Both the position numbers and the translations under genes were made by a program. Shown one piece after another: positions 10,223 to 19,713 of a stretch of 64,000 bases of DNA; position 1 is the stretch's first letter; every line of letters starts with the position of its first letter. The notes under the pieces are model-generated. The model ran no database searches, was not told where the DNA came from, and worked only from the letters and a program-made list of their open reading frames with translations. This stretch comes from Dyadobacter crusticola DSM 16708. Lineage in GTDB: Bacteria > Bacteroidota > Bacteroidia > Cytophagales > Spirosomataceae. The DNA lies in the NCBI RefSeq assembly GCF_000701505.1, contig NZ_KL370786.1:450468-514467 (forward strand), written 5' to 3'.

Positions 10223-10612
10223 ATGACAGCCATGATGAGAACACGCGTATTTGGTTTTGTAATTTCCATTGCTGCCTTGCTATGCGGCTGCGCCGAGAAT
10301 GAGGAGGAAGCTTTTTGCACAGAGGAATTCAGATCTGTAACGCTGCTCGTGCCCGGCGATTCGCTGACAAAATCTTACACCGTCAGGTTATCTACCTCTG
10401 ACACAATCCGCTATCCGCAAAGCCCTGGCTTCGGAGGCAACCATAACGTCTACGTCGTTCTCAATGATACCTACCAACCAAAACTAAAAGGTGAAGTGGA
10501 CAACTTCCGGTTCATAGGAGAACGGGCCGGTAAAGTGGTTATCAGCGAAGACTATGTCATCAAAGCCGATCATTGTCACATTACAAAAGTGAGTGGCAAA
10601 AGTGAGCTTTGA
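10223..10612 (+). CDS. small lipoprotein of unknown function
   Basis: 129 residues. A signal peptide ends in the lipobox LLCGC (Cys near residue 23), followed by an acidic linker (AENEEEAFCTEE). The mature part carries three more cysteines and beta-strand-like sequence (SVTLLVPGDSLTKSYTVRLS). No family was recognised. It is flanked by a terminator upstream and a convergent hairpin downstream, so it is transcribed alone. Confidence 0.7.
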   Translation: MTAMMRTRVFGFVISIAALLCGCAENEEEAFCTEEFRSVTLLVPGDSLTKSYTVRLSTSDTIRYPQSPGFGGNHNVYVVLNDTYQPKLKGEVDNFRFIGERAGKVVISEDYVIKADHCHITKVSGKSEL

Positions 10613-10645
10613 TTTCGGCAGGCAAGTAGGTAGTCCATTCAAAAC

Positions 10646-10697
10646 AATGCTGCTTCAAATGCGGTTGGTTGAATCCGACCACATTTAAACCAGCATT
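10646..10697. terminator. long imperfect hairpin between convergent genes
   Basis: The 23-bp arms at 10646-10668 and 10675-10697 pair with four imperfections and enclose a 6-nt loop. The position between the stops of the lipoprotein and LRR genes fits a bidirectional terminator, though T-runs are weak. Confidence 0.5.
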
Positions 10698-10725
10698 GAA
10701 AATTAGAAATGGGAAGATTTTAATC

Positions 10726-13716
10726 TCAGCGCGGAAGCTTGATAAATTTCTTCACCTCGTTTTTACCTTCCGTATTCCGCATCTGGATCGTGTAAATTCC
10801 CGCCGGCAGCGCTGCTGTTTCAAGCTGGGAAGGTTTTCCCGAAAAGTTGACGTTTTTGGAAATGACCATTTTGCCTGCTGCATTGTAAACCTGCACCTTA
10901 CCGGCTGAGATTGCATTACCTGCCTCTACCGTCAGCTGGTCTGCAACCGGGTTCGGGTAAACCGCGAAAGCATTCACCTCGCCCATGTTTACGTTACGAA
11001 TGCGGCTGTATGCATAAGTTTCGTCCAGGTCAATCATTTTCAAACGGTACAAATTCTCACCTTTTGAAGGGTTAAGATGCATAAAGTCATATTTCTTCAG
11101 CTCGAAACTCTCCTTGCTCGCCTGCACCTGGCCGATTGTTTCCCACAATTGGCCCGAATTGCGGCTGTACTGAATATCGAAGCGACCGCTGTTAACTTCA
11201 CTACTCGTCGACCAGCGGAGCTGTACTGTGGTTTCCTGCTTTTCTGCTGTAAAATCAACCAGTGTGACCGGCAGACTTGTACAGGCGATTTCAACTTCTT
11301 CTTCCGAGTTACAACCCGTTTTATTACCCGAGATCACTGCTGCGTCCGGTGAATTGTTTTGAAGATAAGCGCATATTCCTGCTACTGCACAAGTACCCAG
11401 TTCCGCATTGTTGGTGATCGTAAGTGTATTACCAATGGAAGTCAGTGCGCTTAATCCGCTGAGCGTGGAAAGTACCGCATTTGAATCCAGTATAAATTCC
11501 CCTCCGATCTGGGTCAGGCCGCTTAAACCGGTAAGGGAAGTCAGCGATTTGTTATTTGCAATGGTAAGGTTATTAATTACGGTGCCTAAGTTTTCAAGTC
11601 CGGACAGATCAGTTAGCGCATCATTGAAAAAAATCTCCAATTCACTAACGCTTTCAAACTTTCCTATGCCGTCCAGGCTCGTAAGAAGCGGGTTAGCTAC
11701 AATCCCCAAAGTACCGTACGGGCCGATTGCTTCCAGGTTATTCAAACCTTGAAGGCTTGTCAATGCGCTGTCGCCGAAAATGACCAGGCTGCCGTCGATT
11801 CTCGTCAATGCGGACAGGCTGGTAATGTCAGTCAGCGTGCTGTTGTAGGCGAGCAACAAACTTATGTCACCTAGGCCGCCAATCTCTGTCAGTCCGTCCA
11901 AGCCTTTTAAATTGGTCAGTACCGGATTACCGATAACCAGCAGCTGTTCTGTGATCGTGGTTACACCTTCAAGACCTTGCAGGTCAACCAATGCACTGTC
12001 CGATAACACAAAGAGACTTCCAAGTGTTGTAAGATTGGAAAGCGCCTTGAGATCAGATAAAGTCTTGTTTTCTGCCAGCCACATCCCCTCGGGTACTGCT
12101 ATCAGATTGTCAAGCCCTTTCAGTTCAGCTAATCTCTCATTTCCGGCAATGGCAATATTTTGGACTAACATAACCCCCTCAAGACCTTCCAGTGAAAGCA
12201 GGTTTGGGTTACCTTCAATGATAATATTGTCCAATTTCACGGGCAGTGCTATTCCGCTCAGATTGATAAGCCCTTCGTTTCTATAGATATTCAGATCAAC
12301 TACGTCCGTCAGGTTACCAAGACCATTTAAATTAAGGAGTAGCGGATTAGACTGGATTTGTACCGTAGGGGCAGATGTGAGTGTGAGATCGCTCAGGGAA
12401 GTCAGCGCGTCGTTTCCCTCAATATTAAGTTCGCCCACGGAGGTGAGCTGCGAGAGTCCTTTTAAATCTACCAGGGATATATTGTCCTCTATATCAAGCC
12501 TGCCGAAAATCTGCGTCACGTTCGAGAGCGCTGACAGATCTGTTAATAAATCGTTGTCTTCAATACTCACGTCGCCATTATAAACGGTGATATTTTCAAT
12601 CCCCGCGAGCGAAGTCAGCACAGGATTATCGTCAATCTCAATGCTGTTTGCGGCAGTAAGACCGGATAGTGCCTGAATGCTGGTTAATTGATCGTTGTTT
12701 GTTATTGCGATAACTTCGCTCACCGAGGTGAGGTTTTCTAATCCCTGCAAATCAGTGATAAGCGGAGCGTTGTCTATGTACAGATTGCCTGTACTTACCA
12801 GTGAAAGATTGCTTAATGTGGTGAGTGCCGGGTGTTCTGAAATGCTGAATTCGCCTCCTACGGTTAACAGGGATTCTAATCCAGCCAGCGTGGGCAGGGA
12901 AGAATTATTAAACAGGAACAGATCATTGGGGACATCGGTAATGTTGGAGAGCGCCTGGATACTGGCCAGCAGTGTATTATTCTGAATTCTTATACTTCCG
13001 CTGACCGAAGCCAGGTTTTCCAACCCTGCCAGGCTCGTCAGCGAAGAGTCCTGCTCTATAATGAGATCACCGGGAATGGTCGTGAGCGCCGAGAAGCCGC
13101 CGATCGTCGTCAGCAACTTATTCTCTACGATTTCGAGAGTGCCACCAATACCCGCGACGTTTGCCAGACCCGATAAGTCGGTCAGCTCGGGATTATTCTT
13201 GATTAAAATCTCTGCATTCGTGCTGGTGAGCGCCATGTTACCCAGCGTGGTAAGTGCGGGATTATTTTCGACGGTCATTTTGCCGCCAATGGTTTCCACA
13301 TTTCCAAGTCCGGCGAGTGTTGTCAATGCGGCATTATTCTGTATGAAATAGTCGCCGGGAATGGCAGTAATGCCGGACAGGCCATTTACATTGGTTAATG
13401 CAGAATTTTCATAGATCTCAATATTCGCCCCGACACTTACAAGATTTTCCAATCCTGCGAGCGTGGTCAGCTCCTGGTTGTAGCTAATAACAAGCGTCGC
13501 TCCGATGGAGGTGATCCCGCTCAATGGGGTAAGGTCTGTAATAGGTGATCCAAACCCGCCGCCGATAATCACATAATTCGGTATTGTGGTGCATCCGGGA
13601 TAGTTTGTGGGGAAGTCGTTAACCGAAGATTGATCTTGGAAAATCACTTCGTCGGGACACTGCGCGAAAGAGGCAAAAGGGAGCAATAACGCAATGAAGC
13701 AGTAGAGTTTTTTCAT
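10726..13716 (-). CDS. giant leucine-rich/receptor-L-like repeat surface protein with T9SS type A sorting domain
   Basis: 996 residues from the ATG at 13716 (MKKLYCFIALLLPFASFAQ signal peptide); an in-frame TTG at 13761 is unlikely. Residues about 35-800 consist of some thirty irregular repeats of about 23 residues built on 'LTSLAGLENLTSVGG-xIxIxNNxxL', alternating between two variants, as in receptor L domain/LRR solenoids. A Cys-containing cap follows (CAVAGICAYLQNN), then an Ig-like module (LPVTLVDFTAEKQETTVQLRW). The C-terminal sorting signal is type A (VYPNPVADQLTVEAG, LPAGIYTIQMR, KKFIKL). The protein should be secreted by T9SS and anchored on the surface; adhesion or ligand binding is inferred. 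Confidence 0.9.
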   Translation of the reverse strand: MKKLYCFIALLLPFASFAQCPDEVIFQDQSSVNDFPTNYPGCTTIPNYVIIGGGFGSPITDLTPLSGITSIGATLVISYNQELTTLAGLENLVSVGANIEIYENSALTNVNGLSGITAIPGDYFIQNNAALTTLAGLGNVETIGGKMTVENNPALTTLGNMALTSTNAEILIKNNPELTDLSGLANVAGIGGTLEIVENKLLTTIGGFSALTTIPGDLIIEQDSSLTSLAGLENLASVSGSIRIQNNTLLASIQALSNITDVPNDLFLFNNSSLPTLAGLESLLTVGGEFSISEHPALTTLSNLSLVSTGNLYIDNAPLITDLQGLENLTSVSEVIAITNNDQLTSIQALSGLTAANSIEIDDNPVLTSLAGIENITVYNGDVSIEDNDLLTDLSALSNVTQIFGRLDIEDNISLVDLKGLSQLTSVGELNIEGNDALTSLSDLTLTSAPTVQIQSNPLLLNLNGLGNLTDVVDLNIYRNEGLINLSGIALPVKLDNIIIEGNPNLLSLEGLEGVMLVQNIAIAGNERLAELKGLDNLIAVPEGMWLAENKTLSDLKALSNLTTLGSLFVLSDSALVDLQGLEGVTTITEQLLVIGNPVLTNLKGLDGLTEIGGLGDISLLLAYNSTLTDITSLSALTRIDGSLVIFGDSALTSLQGLNNLEAIGPYGTLGIVANPLLTSLDGIGKFESVSELEIFFNDALTDLSGLENLGTVINNLTIANNKSLTSLTGLSGLTQIGGEFILDSNAVLSTLSGLSALTSIGNTLTITNNAELGTCAVAGICAYLQNNSPDAAVISGNKTGCNSEEEVEIACTSLPVTLVDFTAEKQETTVQLRWSTSSEVNSGRFDIQYSRNSGQLWETIGQVQASKESFELKKYDFMHLNPSKGENLYRLKMIDLDETYAYSRIRNVNMGEVNAFAVYPNPVADQLTVEAGNAISAGKVQVYNAAGKMVISKNVNFSGKPSQLETAALPAGIYTIQMRNTEGKNEVKKFIKLPR

Positions 13717-13939
13717 GAAAAACGGTTGAGTATAAATGAATTCTTGAAAAGTACAAAACAATCCTGATATAAGTCAGAACTATTTGCGCAACGCACTTAA
13801 CGTGAGTTTTTTCCGAGGGGCTGCTGCTGCTATTTCTTCCCCGAAACTACCTGGTAAGTGATGGAAAAGAAGAGTAGGGCGCGAGCTGTTCAGCTTTGTG
13901 GCGTGATTTTTTCTTTTCGTCAACTAAAATTCATTTAAT

Positions 13940-14371
13940 ATGCAAAACGGACCTATTCTGTACGTCGGAGGTGATGATGACGACCGATATCTTGTTTCGG
14001 ATGCTCTTCAGGATATTGGCTGCACCAACGAAGTGATCAACTTTGATAACGGTCAGGCGCTGATTGACTATCTGCGCTCTTCAGACGAGCGGCCATTCCT
14101 GATCCTGTGCGATCTGCATTTGCCCCAGATGTCGGGCCTGGAATTAAAAGAGCTGATTAATTCCGACGAAAAGCTTAAAAGACGTTCGATACCGTTTATA
14201 TTTCTGTCGGACGCAGTGCATCCGCGCGATGTTGAGGATGCGTATATGTCGCTCGTTCAGGGTTTTTACCTCAAAGCGAAAACCTATGAAGGACTGAAAG
14301 GCCAGCTTGCGGCGATCTGTGAGTATTGGGAAAAGGCAACCTTACCCGGTGAGCGCACAAGTCACAGCTGA
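13940..14371 (+). CDS. single-domain response regulator (receiver only)
   Basis: 143 residues from ATG. It is a CheY-like receiver with the acidic pocket in GGDDDDR (residues 10-16), the phospho-acceptor Asp58 in LILCDLHLPQMSG, the Ser of FLSD, and the conserved Lys in FYLKAKTY. There is no output domain, so it probably works by protein-protein contact in a phosphorelay. This type (Rcp1-like) usually sits beside a GAF/PHY-domain histidine kinase. The next coding trace downstream is exactly a GAF-kinase N-terminus that breaks off after 21 codons, so this regulator may have lost its partner. Confidence 0.9.
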   Translation: MQNGPILYVGGDDDDRYLVSDALQDIGCTNEVINFDNGQALIDYLRSSDERPFLILCDLHLPQMSGLELKELINSDEKLKRRSIPFIFLSDAVHPRDVEDAYMSLVQGFYLKAKTYEGLKGQLAAICEYWEKATLPGERTSHS

Positions 14372-14434
14372 GAAAGCCCTATAAGTTTGAAGACCAACAT
14401 CATATCTCGCATTGAACCTGGAAAGAGATTTTAA

Positions 14435-14500
14435 ATGGCAGAGCAGGAAAGGTTAAATGCATTGAAAGGCTACGATATCCTTGATGAGAAGTTGCATTAA
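14435..14500 (+). pseudogene. remnant of the N-terminus of a GAF-domain sensor kinase
   Basis: The frame from ATG at 14435 reads MAEQERLNALKGYDILDEKLH and then a stop. 'ERLxALxxYDILD' is the characteristic start of GAF-domain sensor histidine kinases in Bacteroidota. Only 21 codons survive and the following 100 bp contain no continuation, so this is probably the stump of a deleted gene. It is short enough that chance cannot be fully excluded. Confidence 0.5.
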
Positions 14501-14598
14501 TGCTGAAAGGAAGGCGCACCCTGCTCGAAAAACTGTAACCCATACTGTTAGCTCCAATTGAATCCCCAAAAGCAGAAATTTACTCAACCACCGGAGAT

Positions 14599-14736
14599 AT
14601 GGCGATGATTAAAAAACAAGACCTGCCGCAAAAGATCTGTGTCGTTTGTGGCAGGCCGTTCACCTGGCGGAAGAAGTGGGAGAAAGTTTGGGATGAGGTC
14701 AAATATTGCAGTGAAAAGTGCCGCAGGTCAAAATGA
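14599..14736 (+). CDS. DUF2256 small zinc-ribbon-like protein
   Basis: 45 residues from the ATG at 14599. The sequence starts [20 protein letters not shown], followed by [25 protein letters not shown]. The two Cys pairs (CVVC and CSEKC) and the W-K-x-W-x-x-V-W-D-x-V-x-Y-C core are the DUF2256 signature. It is probably a structural zinc-binding protein; its function is unknown. DUF2256 genes are often found near photolyase/cryptochrome genes in other bacteria, but none is seen here. It is easily missed because of its size. Confidence 0.85.
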   Translation: MAMIKKQDLPQKICVVCGRPFTWRKKWEKVWDEVKYCSEKCRRSK

Positions 14737-14817
14737 TCCCGAGCGCACTTCTGTGATCTTCATCCTGCGTGTGGCGCTGGAAAGTTCAAGTAAGCTTAAT
14801 GCTGTACAGCTCCGGCA

Positions 14818-15216
14818 CTAGTTGGCCCGGGTCCAGTGCATTGATTTACCAAAGGTAGGCACGCCTATCCAGCCACGTACTTCCAGTCTGCCGTCGCTGC
14901 CTACTTTCAGCCTGCCGCTATACCATTTGTTATTCCGCGGGTCAAAAATTTTGCCGCCTTCCAGCGTGTGCTGATCGATAATCGAGAAATCCTTGAAGAT
15001 CACAGCGCCGATCTCCCCGTTTTTGATCGCCTTAGCAGGATCTTTGATCCAAGTAACTGTGCCGCAAAACTTATCGCCGCACGGCGCGATCGTGATCTTG
15101 GAAGTTTTCTCTCCGGGATACCAGCTGCCTTCGGTAATGTGGCGGGCCGCAGGTTTCATAGACATGGCAATTGTACTGCCCAGCAGGATAATGGAATATA
15201 GTAGTCGGGTACGCAT
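14818..15216 (-). CDS. DUF2147 domain secreted protein
   Basis: 132 residues from ATG with an N-terminal signal sequence (LLYSIILLGSTIAMSM). The mature part matches DUF2147: EGSWYPGEKTSKITIAPCGDKFCGTVTWI, then GGKIFDPRNNKWYSGRLKV and a closing GRLEVRGWIGVPTFGKSMHWTR. The family forms a small periplasmic lipocalin-like barrel of unknown ligand. It is monocistronic and convergent with the DUF2256 gene. Confidence 0.85.
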   Translation of the reverse strand: MRTRLLYSIILLGSTIAMSMKPAARHITEGSWYPGEKTSKITIAPCGDKFCGTVTWIKDPAKAIKNGEIGAVIFKDFSIIDQHTLEGGKIFDPRNNKWYSGRLKVGSDGRLEVRGWIGVPTFGKSMHWTRAN

Positions 15217-15353
15217 ATTTAAAATTGAGAGTCAGATCGAAATTGAAATAACTGGCTGCCTCTTCAACAAAAATACCATACCCGGAGACTTTTTCAGAAT
15301 ATTACCTGCTCGGTAAAAAGGCAGACCGAGGTCAGAGCGCGATGCTTGCGGGA

Positions 15354-16043
15354 TTAATAAAGTACTTCATACCAATGCTCTCTTGGTCCTATTCTATCCA
15401 CTTTTGTTACCCAGGCCGCTCTCATCGTGAAGATATACCTGACCTGGCCCGCTTGCGGATCTTCCTCATAATAGATCATGCGGATCCTGTCGGGAGATGC
15501 ACCTGCAATGGCTTCTTCCTCAGTTTTGTACTTTGCAGGAAAGGTATTGTCGAGGTAACCCACAGATGGTAAATATTGATTTTTAGAAAGCGATTGAACC
15601 GCCCGGCCGAAATAAGAGTCTGGAAGTCTTACTTCAAGGGTTTCCCGTTCATCGTTCCAGCTGCAGGTTCCAGTACTTGCAGACTGTGGTAAAAATTCGC
15701 GGAATTTAAAATTGGTCGCATAGGGCACATTGCCGTAGGGACCATAATCAATCACATGGACTGTTGCAGTTTCGGGTCCGAAACTGTATGCAGAAGCGGC
15801 TACGACAGCCAAAAAGGTGCTCCCGTCCATTTTTGCTTCGTTGCTAAGCATGTTAAAAGTTTTGGCCACTCCGCCCTGTTCAATTGTCAACTCTTCACAT
15901 CGCCAGTACTTATGGCCTGCCCGCAGTGTTGCCAGAAACGCATTCTTGTCGACGGCTGGCTTCGGTTCGGGCTCTTCATGGTCTTTTTTTGCGCAACCAA
16001 AAAGCGTTGTGATTAATAGTAGAAGGTAGAAGGAACGTTTCAT
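15354..16043 (-). CDS. uncharacterised lipoprotein
   Basis: 229 residues from the ATG at 16043; a TTG 33 bp upstream is less likely. The signal peptide has the lipobox LFGC (Cys near residue 17) and is followed by a charged, proline-rich linker (AKKDHEEPEPKPAVDK). The mature region has beta-rich stretches (YWRCEELTIEQGGVAKTFNM, SYSFGPETATVHVIDYG) and two further Cys. No family was recognised. It follows the histidine kinase on the same strand by 53 bp and may be co-transcribed with it. Confidence 0.75.
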   Translation of the reverse strand: MKRSFYLLLLITTLFGCAKKDHEEPEPKPAVDKNAFLATLRAGHKYWRCEELTIEQGGVAKTFNMLSNEAKMDGSTFLAVVAASAYSFGPETATVHVIDYGPYGNVPYATNFKFREFLPQSASTGTCSWNDERETLEVRLPDSYFGRAVQSLSKNQYLPSVGYLDNTFPAKYKTEEEAIAGASPDRIRMIYYEEDPQAGQVRYIFTMRAAWVTKVDRIGPREHWYEVLY

Positions 16044-16096
16044 TCGTGTTGAGTTAGATTCAAATGCAAGATACAATAATCAGTCAATTGTGCGAG

Positions 16097-17371
16097 CTAG
16101 GAAACCATCTGTAAAGTCCGGCGTGATTGCAGGATCAGGCAGGCTTTGATCTTACCTGGTTCGGCCCTGATGAAAAACCGCATATTCAGTAATGCAGTGA
16201 TATCTCTGACCAGTAACAAGCCTACTCCCACCTCGTGAAGCGGGACAACCTGCGCATCCTGTTTTGCCGATTGTTCAAATCCATTCAGCCACTGAACAAT
16301 GGACTGCGGCATTTCTTTCCCGTGGTTCTCAATGCAAAGGCAAATTTGCTCGTCCAAAGTATCGGTATATATACTAATGCGGCTGTTTTCGGAGTACTTG
16401 GTGGCATTGTCAAAAAGGTTATGCAAGACGATCGCAAACAGATTTGAGTTCGTTTTTACTTCGATTTCATCGCTTACCTCCCATTGGAAATGGTTGTTTT
16501 TTGAGGCAACAATACCTTCGTAAAGAGCAGCTTTTTCGATTAGCAACTCTCTCAGGTTTATCCATTTGATGTTCACCCCGCCATCTTTGATCTGCGTTTT
16601 CGAAAATTCAAGAAGGTTTCCCATGAACAAAGACATACTTCCTACGGCGTTCTCCACAGCCTGGATATAATCAAGTACGTGCTCAAACTGTCCATTCTGT
16701 ATGCAGGCGCTGATGTACTTTATTGTAAAAGACACATAGTTCATCGGAGCCTGAACGTCATGTGTGATGGAAGCAAGGAGGCGCGACTGCAGGTAGATCT
16801 GGTTATCCAGCTTTCTTTGCGACTCATGCAGGTCGTGCAATGTTTTTTCAAGATCAGCGGTTCTCTCGGATACGGTCTGCTCGAGTAGCTCATTTCGACG
16901 CTCAATTTCACGGGCATGTTGCTGCTGCAATTCCAACTTTTCATTCTGCCGGGTACGCTGATAATGGATGTAAAATATGAATGGAACGAGCATAGCGCTC
17001 ACAAGCATTCCCCGGATCGACAGCCGCATTATCCCGACCCAAAATGTATTGTTGCGAATGGGAGCATTTGGGTAGTCTTCGAAGAACGGATTGGAAGAAT
17101 GGTACAGCACGATCGACAAAACCATGCAGAGAAGCACAGATAGCGCCACTTTCTGCCAGTTCCTGAATTGGGTTTCCCGCTGAATGTAATGCGAGCCGGC
17201 CCATGAAAAGAACCAGAGACACCAGATGACCGTCTGTGATCCGATCAGGTTCACCGGGTCTTTGCCTTGTCCTTCGGAAAGCCTCACCGGCAGAAGGGCC
17301 GTCGTCAAGATTGTAGCTACAATCAGACCGAGCACTAATTCATACTTTTTCAATGGTATATATCTTATCAA
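16097..17371 (-). CDS. membrane sensor histidine kinase
   Basis: About 424 residues. No ATG lies near the N-terminus, so the start is TTG at 17371 or one of the TTG/GTG codons just downstream. There are four TM helices (about residues 12-28, 45-60, 75-90, 112-137), a coiled coil (145-195) and an H-box with His204 (ASITHDVQAPMNYV). The ATP-binding domain has a normal N-box (IVLHNLFDNATKYS), but the G-boxes are degenerate: HEVGVGLLLVRDI replaces GTGLGL. No cognate regulator is adjacent, but the orphan receiver at 13940 lies 2 kb away. The input signal is unknown. Confidence 0.85.
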   Translation of the reverse strand: MIRYIPLKKYELVLGLIVATILTTALLPVRLSEGQGKDPVNLIGSQTVIWCLWFFSWAGSHYIQRETQFRNWQKVALSVLLCMVLSIVLYHSSNPFFEDYPNAPIRNNTFWVGIMRLSIRGMLVSAMLVPFIFYIHYQRTRQNEKLELQQQHAREIERRNELLEQTVSERTADLEKTLHDLHESQRKLDNQIYLQSRLLASITHDVQAPMNYVSFTIKYISACIQNGQFEHVLDYIQAVENAVGSMSLFMGNLLEFSKTQIKDGGVNIKWINLRELLIEKAALYEGIVASKNNHFQWEVSDEIEVKTNSNLFAIVLHNLFDNATKYSENSRISIYTDTLDEQICLCIENHGKEMPQSIVQWLNGFEQSAKQDAQVVPLHEVGVGLLLVRDITALLNMRFFIRAEPGKIKACLILQSRRTLQMVS

Positions 17372-17585
17372 ATGTTCCCTGGATCCTATTTCACAGCAAT
17401 GATAAGCACTTTCATGAAATCGGCATTGTAAAAAGATGAGTGCGGGACCGCGAATTCTCGGTTATCTGCTGAAAGCCGATAATTTTTTCTGACAATGCTG
17501 TCGGGGCACTATTGTTTTGCAGTTTTGAGAACAGCCTTTTTGGTGATGACGCAATGCTACTGTCAACAGTTTGCCTTTATACAGC

Positions 17586-19604
17586 ATGGTAAAAAATATA
17601 TTATCCAATACGACCTTCAAAAAAGGCATCACGGTCCCAAGCCTTTTGTTCATTTTCTCCATCACATTTCTGGCCAGTTTCTTTCCGGAGATTACTGATT
17701 CGTTGCTGGTAAGTATGCAGGACTGGATTTTTACCAATCTCAACTGGGCGTACGTCTGGTCGGTTACCTTGTTTGTCTTCTTCCTGCTGGCGCTGGTTTT
17801 CAGTAAGTTTGGTTCAATCACATTGGGCGACAACGATGCAGTGCCCGAATACTCCTTTTTCTCGTGGATTTCCATGCTGTTTGCCGCTGGGATGGGGATC
17901 GGTTTAATGTATTTCAGCGTTTCAGAGCCCATATCCCATTATTCAGATCCTACATTTGCTGAACTTTCACAGGTCCAGCGCGCAAAGAATGCACAGCTTT
18001 ATACATTTTTCCATTGGGGAATACATGCCTGGGCGATTTACGGCATTGTGGGGCTTTCACTGGCCTATTTTGCGTACCGTTATAAGCTGCCGCTTTCGCT
18101 GAGAAGCTGCTTTTATCCCATCATGAAAGAAAAGATCAATGGCCCTGCCGGGGATGCTATTGATACTTTTGCGTTGTGCAGCACTTTTTTCGGTATCACA
18201 ACCACGCTGGGCTTCGGCGTGGTGCAGCTCAATGCAGGATTGGTCGAGTTGGGTTTGATGAAAGACACTGCGTTCTCATCACAAATCATCATCGTACTGG
18301 TGATCATGGCGATATCCATTTTTTCGGCTACCACAGGCGTAAGCAAGGGCGTGAAGTTTTTGAGCCAGCTGAATATTGTAAGCGCGGTCGTATTGATGCT
18401 GTTCGTGCTGGCTTTTGGGCCGACAGTCTTTTTACTCGGCACGTTTTCAGAAGGGATAGGGGATTACCTGAACCAGTTTCTAAGCCTGACTTTCAACACG
18501 CACGCTTACGAACCTGAGCGTCAGCCGTGGTACTTCAGATGGACCATACTCTACTGGGCGTGGTGGATTTCGTGGGCACCTTACGTCGGCCTTTTTATCG
18601 CAGGTATATCCCGGGGAAGAACGATCCGCGAGTTCATTTGTGCCGTTTTGATCCTGCCGACGGTCTTTAACTTTTTATGGATGACCGTGTTCGGGAATTC
18701 GGCAACCTGGCTCGACCAACACGAGGCGGCCGGACAATTAAGCGGTTTAGCCGGCCGCGCCGACGAGCTGCTGTTCCGGTTTCTGGATTATCTTCCCGCC
18801 TCCGGTCTGACGAGCTTTCTGGCTATCTTTATCATTTTTGTCTTTTTCGTTACCTCGGCCGACTCGGGCATTTTCGTCATCAACAGCATAGCCACCAACA
18901 ATGCGGAAAAATCGCCTAAGTGGCAGCTGGTATGCTGGGGAATCTTGTTGGCCCTGCTGGCGCTTGTGCTGCTGAATGCAGGCGGTTTGCAATCGCTTCA
19001 AACCATGACGCTGATCACCGCTTTGCCGTTCGCAGTAGTGATGATCATGTTTTGTTACAGCCTTGTTCAGGCATTGATTGTCGACAGTTACTATTACACC
19101 CGGGAGTTTTCGCCCGCCACCAATAACTGGTCTGGCGAGCGGTGGAAAGAGCGGCTCCACAAAATACTTTCGGTGAAAAACCCGGGATATGTTGATGAAT
19201 ATATCGCTAATACAGTTCGCCCTGCACTGGAAGAGCTGGCAGAAGAATTCAACCAGAAGGGAATTCGAGCAACAACCGAAGTGAAAGCTGACCCTACCGA
19301 AGTAGCGCTGACCATCAAGCATAAAGAAATCGAAGACTTTGTGTATGGCGTACGCAATCAGAATAAAATGATTTCAAGCATTCTCGTAAAGGAGCGGAAT
19401 GTTCCCAGTGTAAAAGGCAACGAGGCTTACAGTCCGGTCAGCTTTTTCGGAGACAACAGACTGGGATATAACATGGAGTATTTTACAAAAAATGAAATCA
19501 TTGCCGACGTATTGAAGCAATACGAACGCTTCCTGGAATTGTCTTCCGAAGTTAAAAATGAAATTTTTACCGATATTAATTCCAAACGCAGGCCCAGCAT
19601 TTAA
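17586..19604 (+). CDS. BCCT-family (betaine/carnitine/choline) transporter
   Basis: 672 residues from the ATG at 17586. Twelve TM segments carry the BCCT signature around YWAWWISWAPYVGLFIAGIS and GRTIREF, plus the TM3-4 sequence FAAGMGIGLMYFSVSEP. A cytosolic C-terminal extension of about 150 residues (from about residue 510) is of the length seen in BetT-type osmoregulated transporters, where it senses osmotic state. It would take up glycine betaine, choline or a similar solute. Its neighbour, 109 bp downstream, is an MscS channel, so the two form an osmotic uptake/release pair. Confidence 0.93.
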   Translation: MVKNILSNTTFKKGITVPSLLFIFSITFLASFFPEITDSLLVSMQDWIFTNLNWAYVWSVTLFVFFLLALVFSKFGSITLGDNDAVPEYSFFSWISMLFAAGMGIGLMYFSVSEPISHYSDPTFAELSQVQRAKNAQLYTFFHWGIHAWAIYGIVGLSLAYFAYRYKLPLSLRSCFYPIMKEKINGPAGDAIDTFALCSTFFGITTTLGFGVVQLNAGLVELGLMKDTAFSSQIIIVLVIMAISIFSATTGVSKGVKFLSQLNIVSAVVLMLFVLAFGPTVFLLGTFSEGIGDYLNQFLSLTFNTHAYEPERQPWYFRWTILYWAWWISWAPYVGLFIAGISRGRTIREFICAVLILPTVFNFLWMTVFGNSATWLDQHEAAGQLSGLAGRADELLFRFLDYLPASGLTSFLAIFIIFVFFVTSADSGIFVINSIATNNAEKSPKWQLVCWGILLALLALVLLNAGGLQSLQTMTLITALPFAVVMIMFCYSLVQALIVDSYYYTREFSPATNNWSGERWKERLHKILSVKNPGYVDEYIANTVRPALEELAEEFNQKGIRATTEVKADPTEVALTIKHKEIEDFVYGVRNQNKMISSILVKERNVPSVKGNEAYSPVSFFGDNRLGYNMEYFTKNEIIADVLKQYERFLELSSEVKNEIFTDINSKRRPSI

Positions 19605-19713
19605 CCGGACAAGCTGAATACAGCTCATCTGATCTTGTTTTCTTTCTTCCGCCCTCAACTGGCGTGGATTTTATTTTCAATCAGGTCTTTTCAGGCCAAA
19701 GCAATTAATTATC

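Noticed and set aside
11077-13351. Series of plus-strand open frames opposite the repeat protein
   Set aside because: They are antisense shadows produced by the repetitive codon pattern of the LRR gene on the minus strand; none has a start context or family match.
10780-13600. Regular repeats that might suggest a CRISPR or tandem DNA array
   Set aside because: The periodicity is in the protein (about 23 residues), and the DNA copies differ too much from each other; there are no conserved direct repeats with unique spacers.
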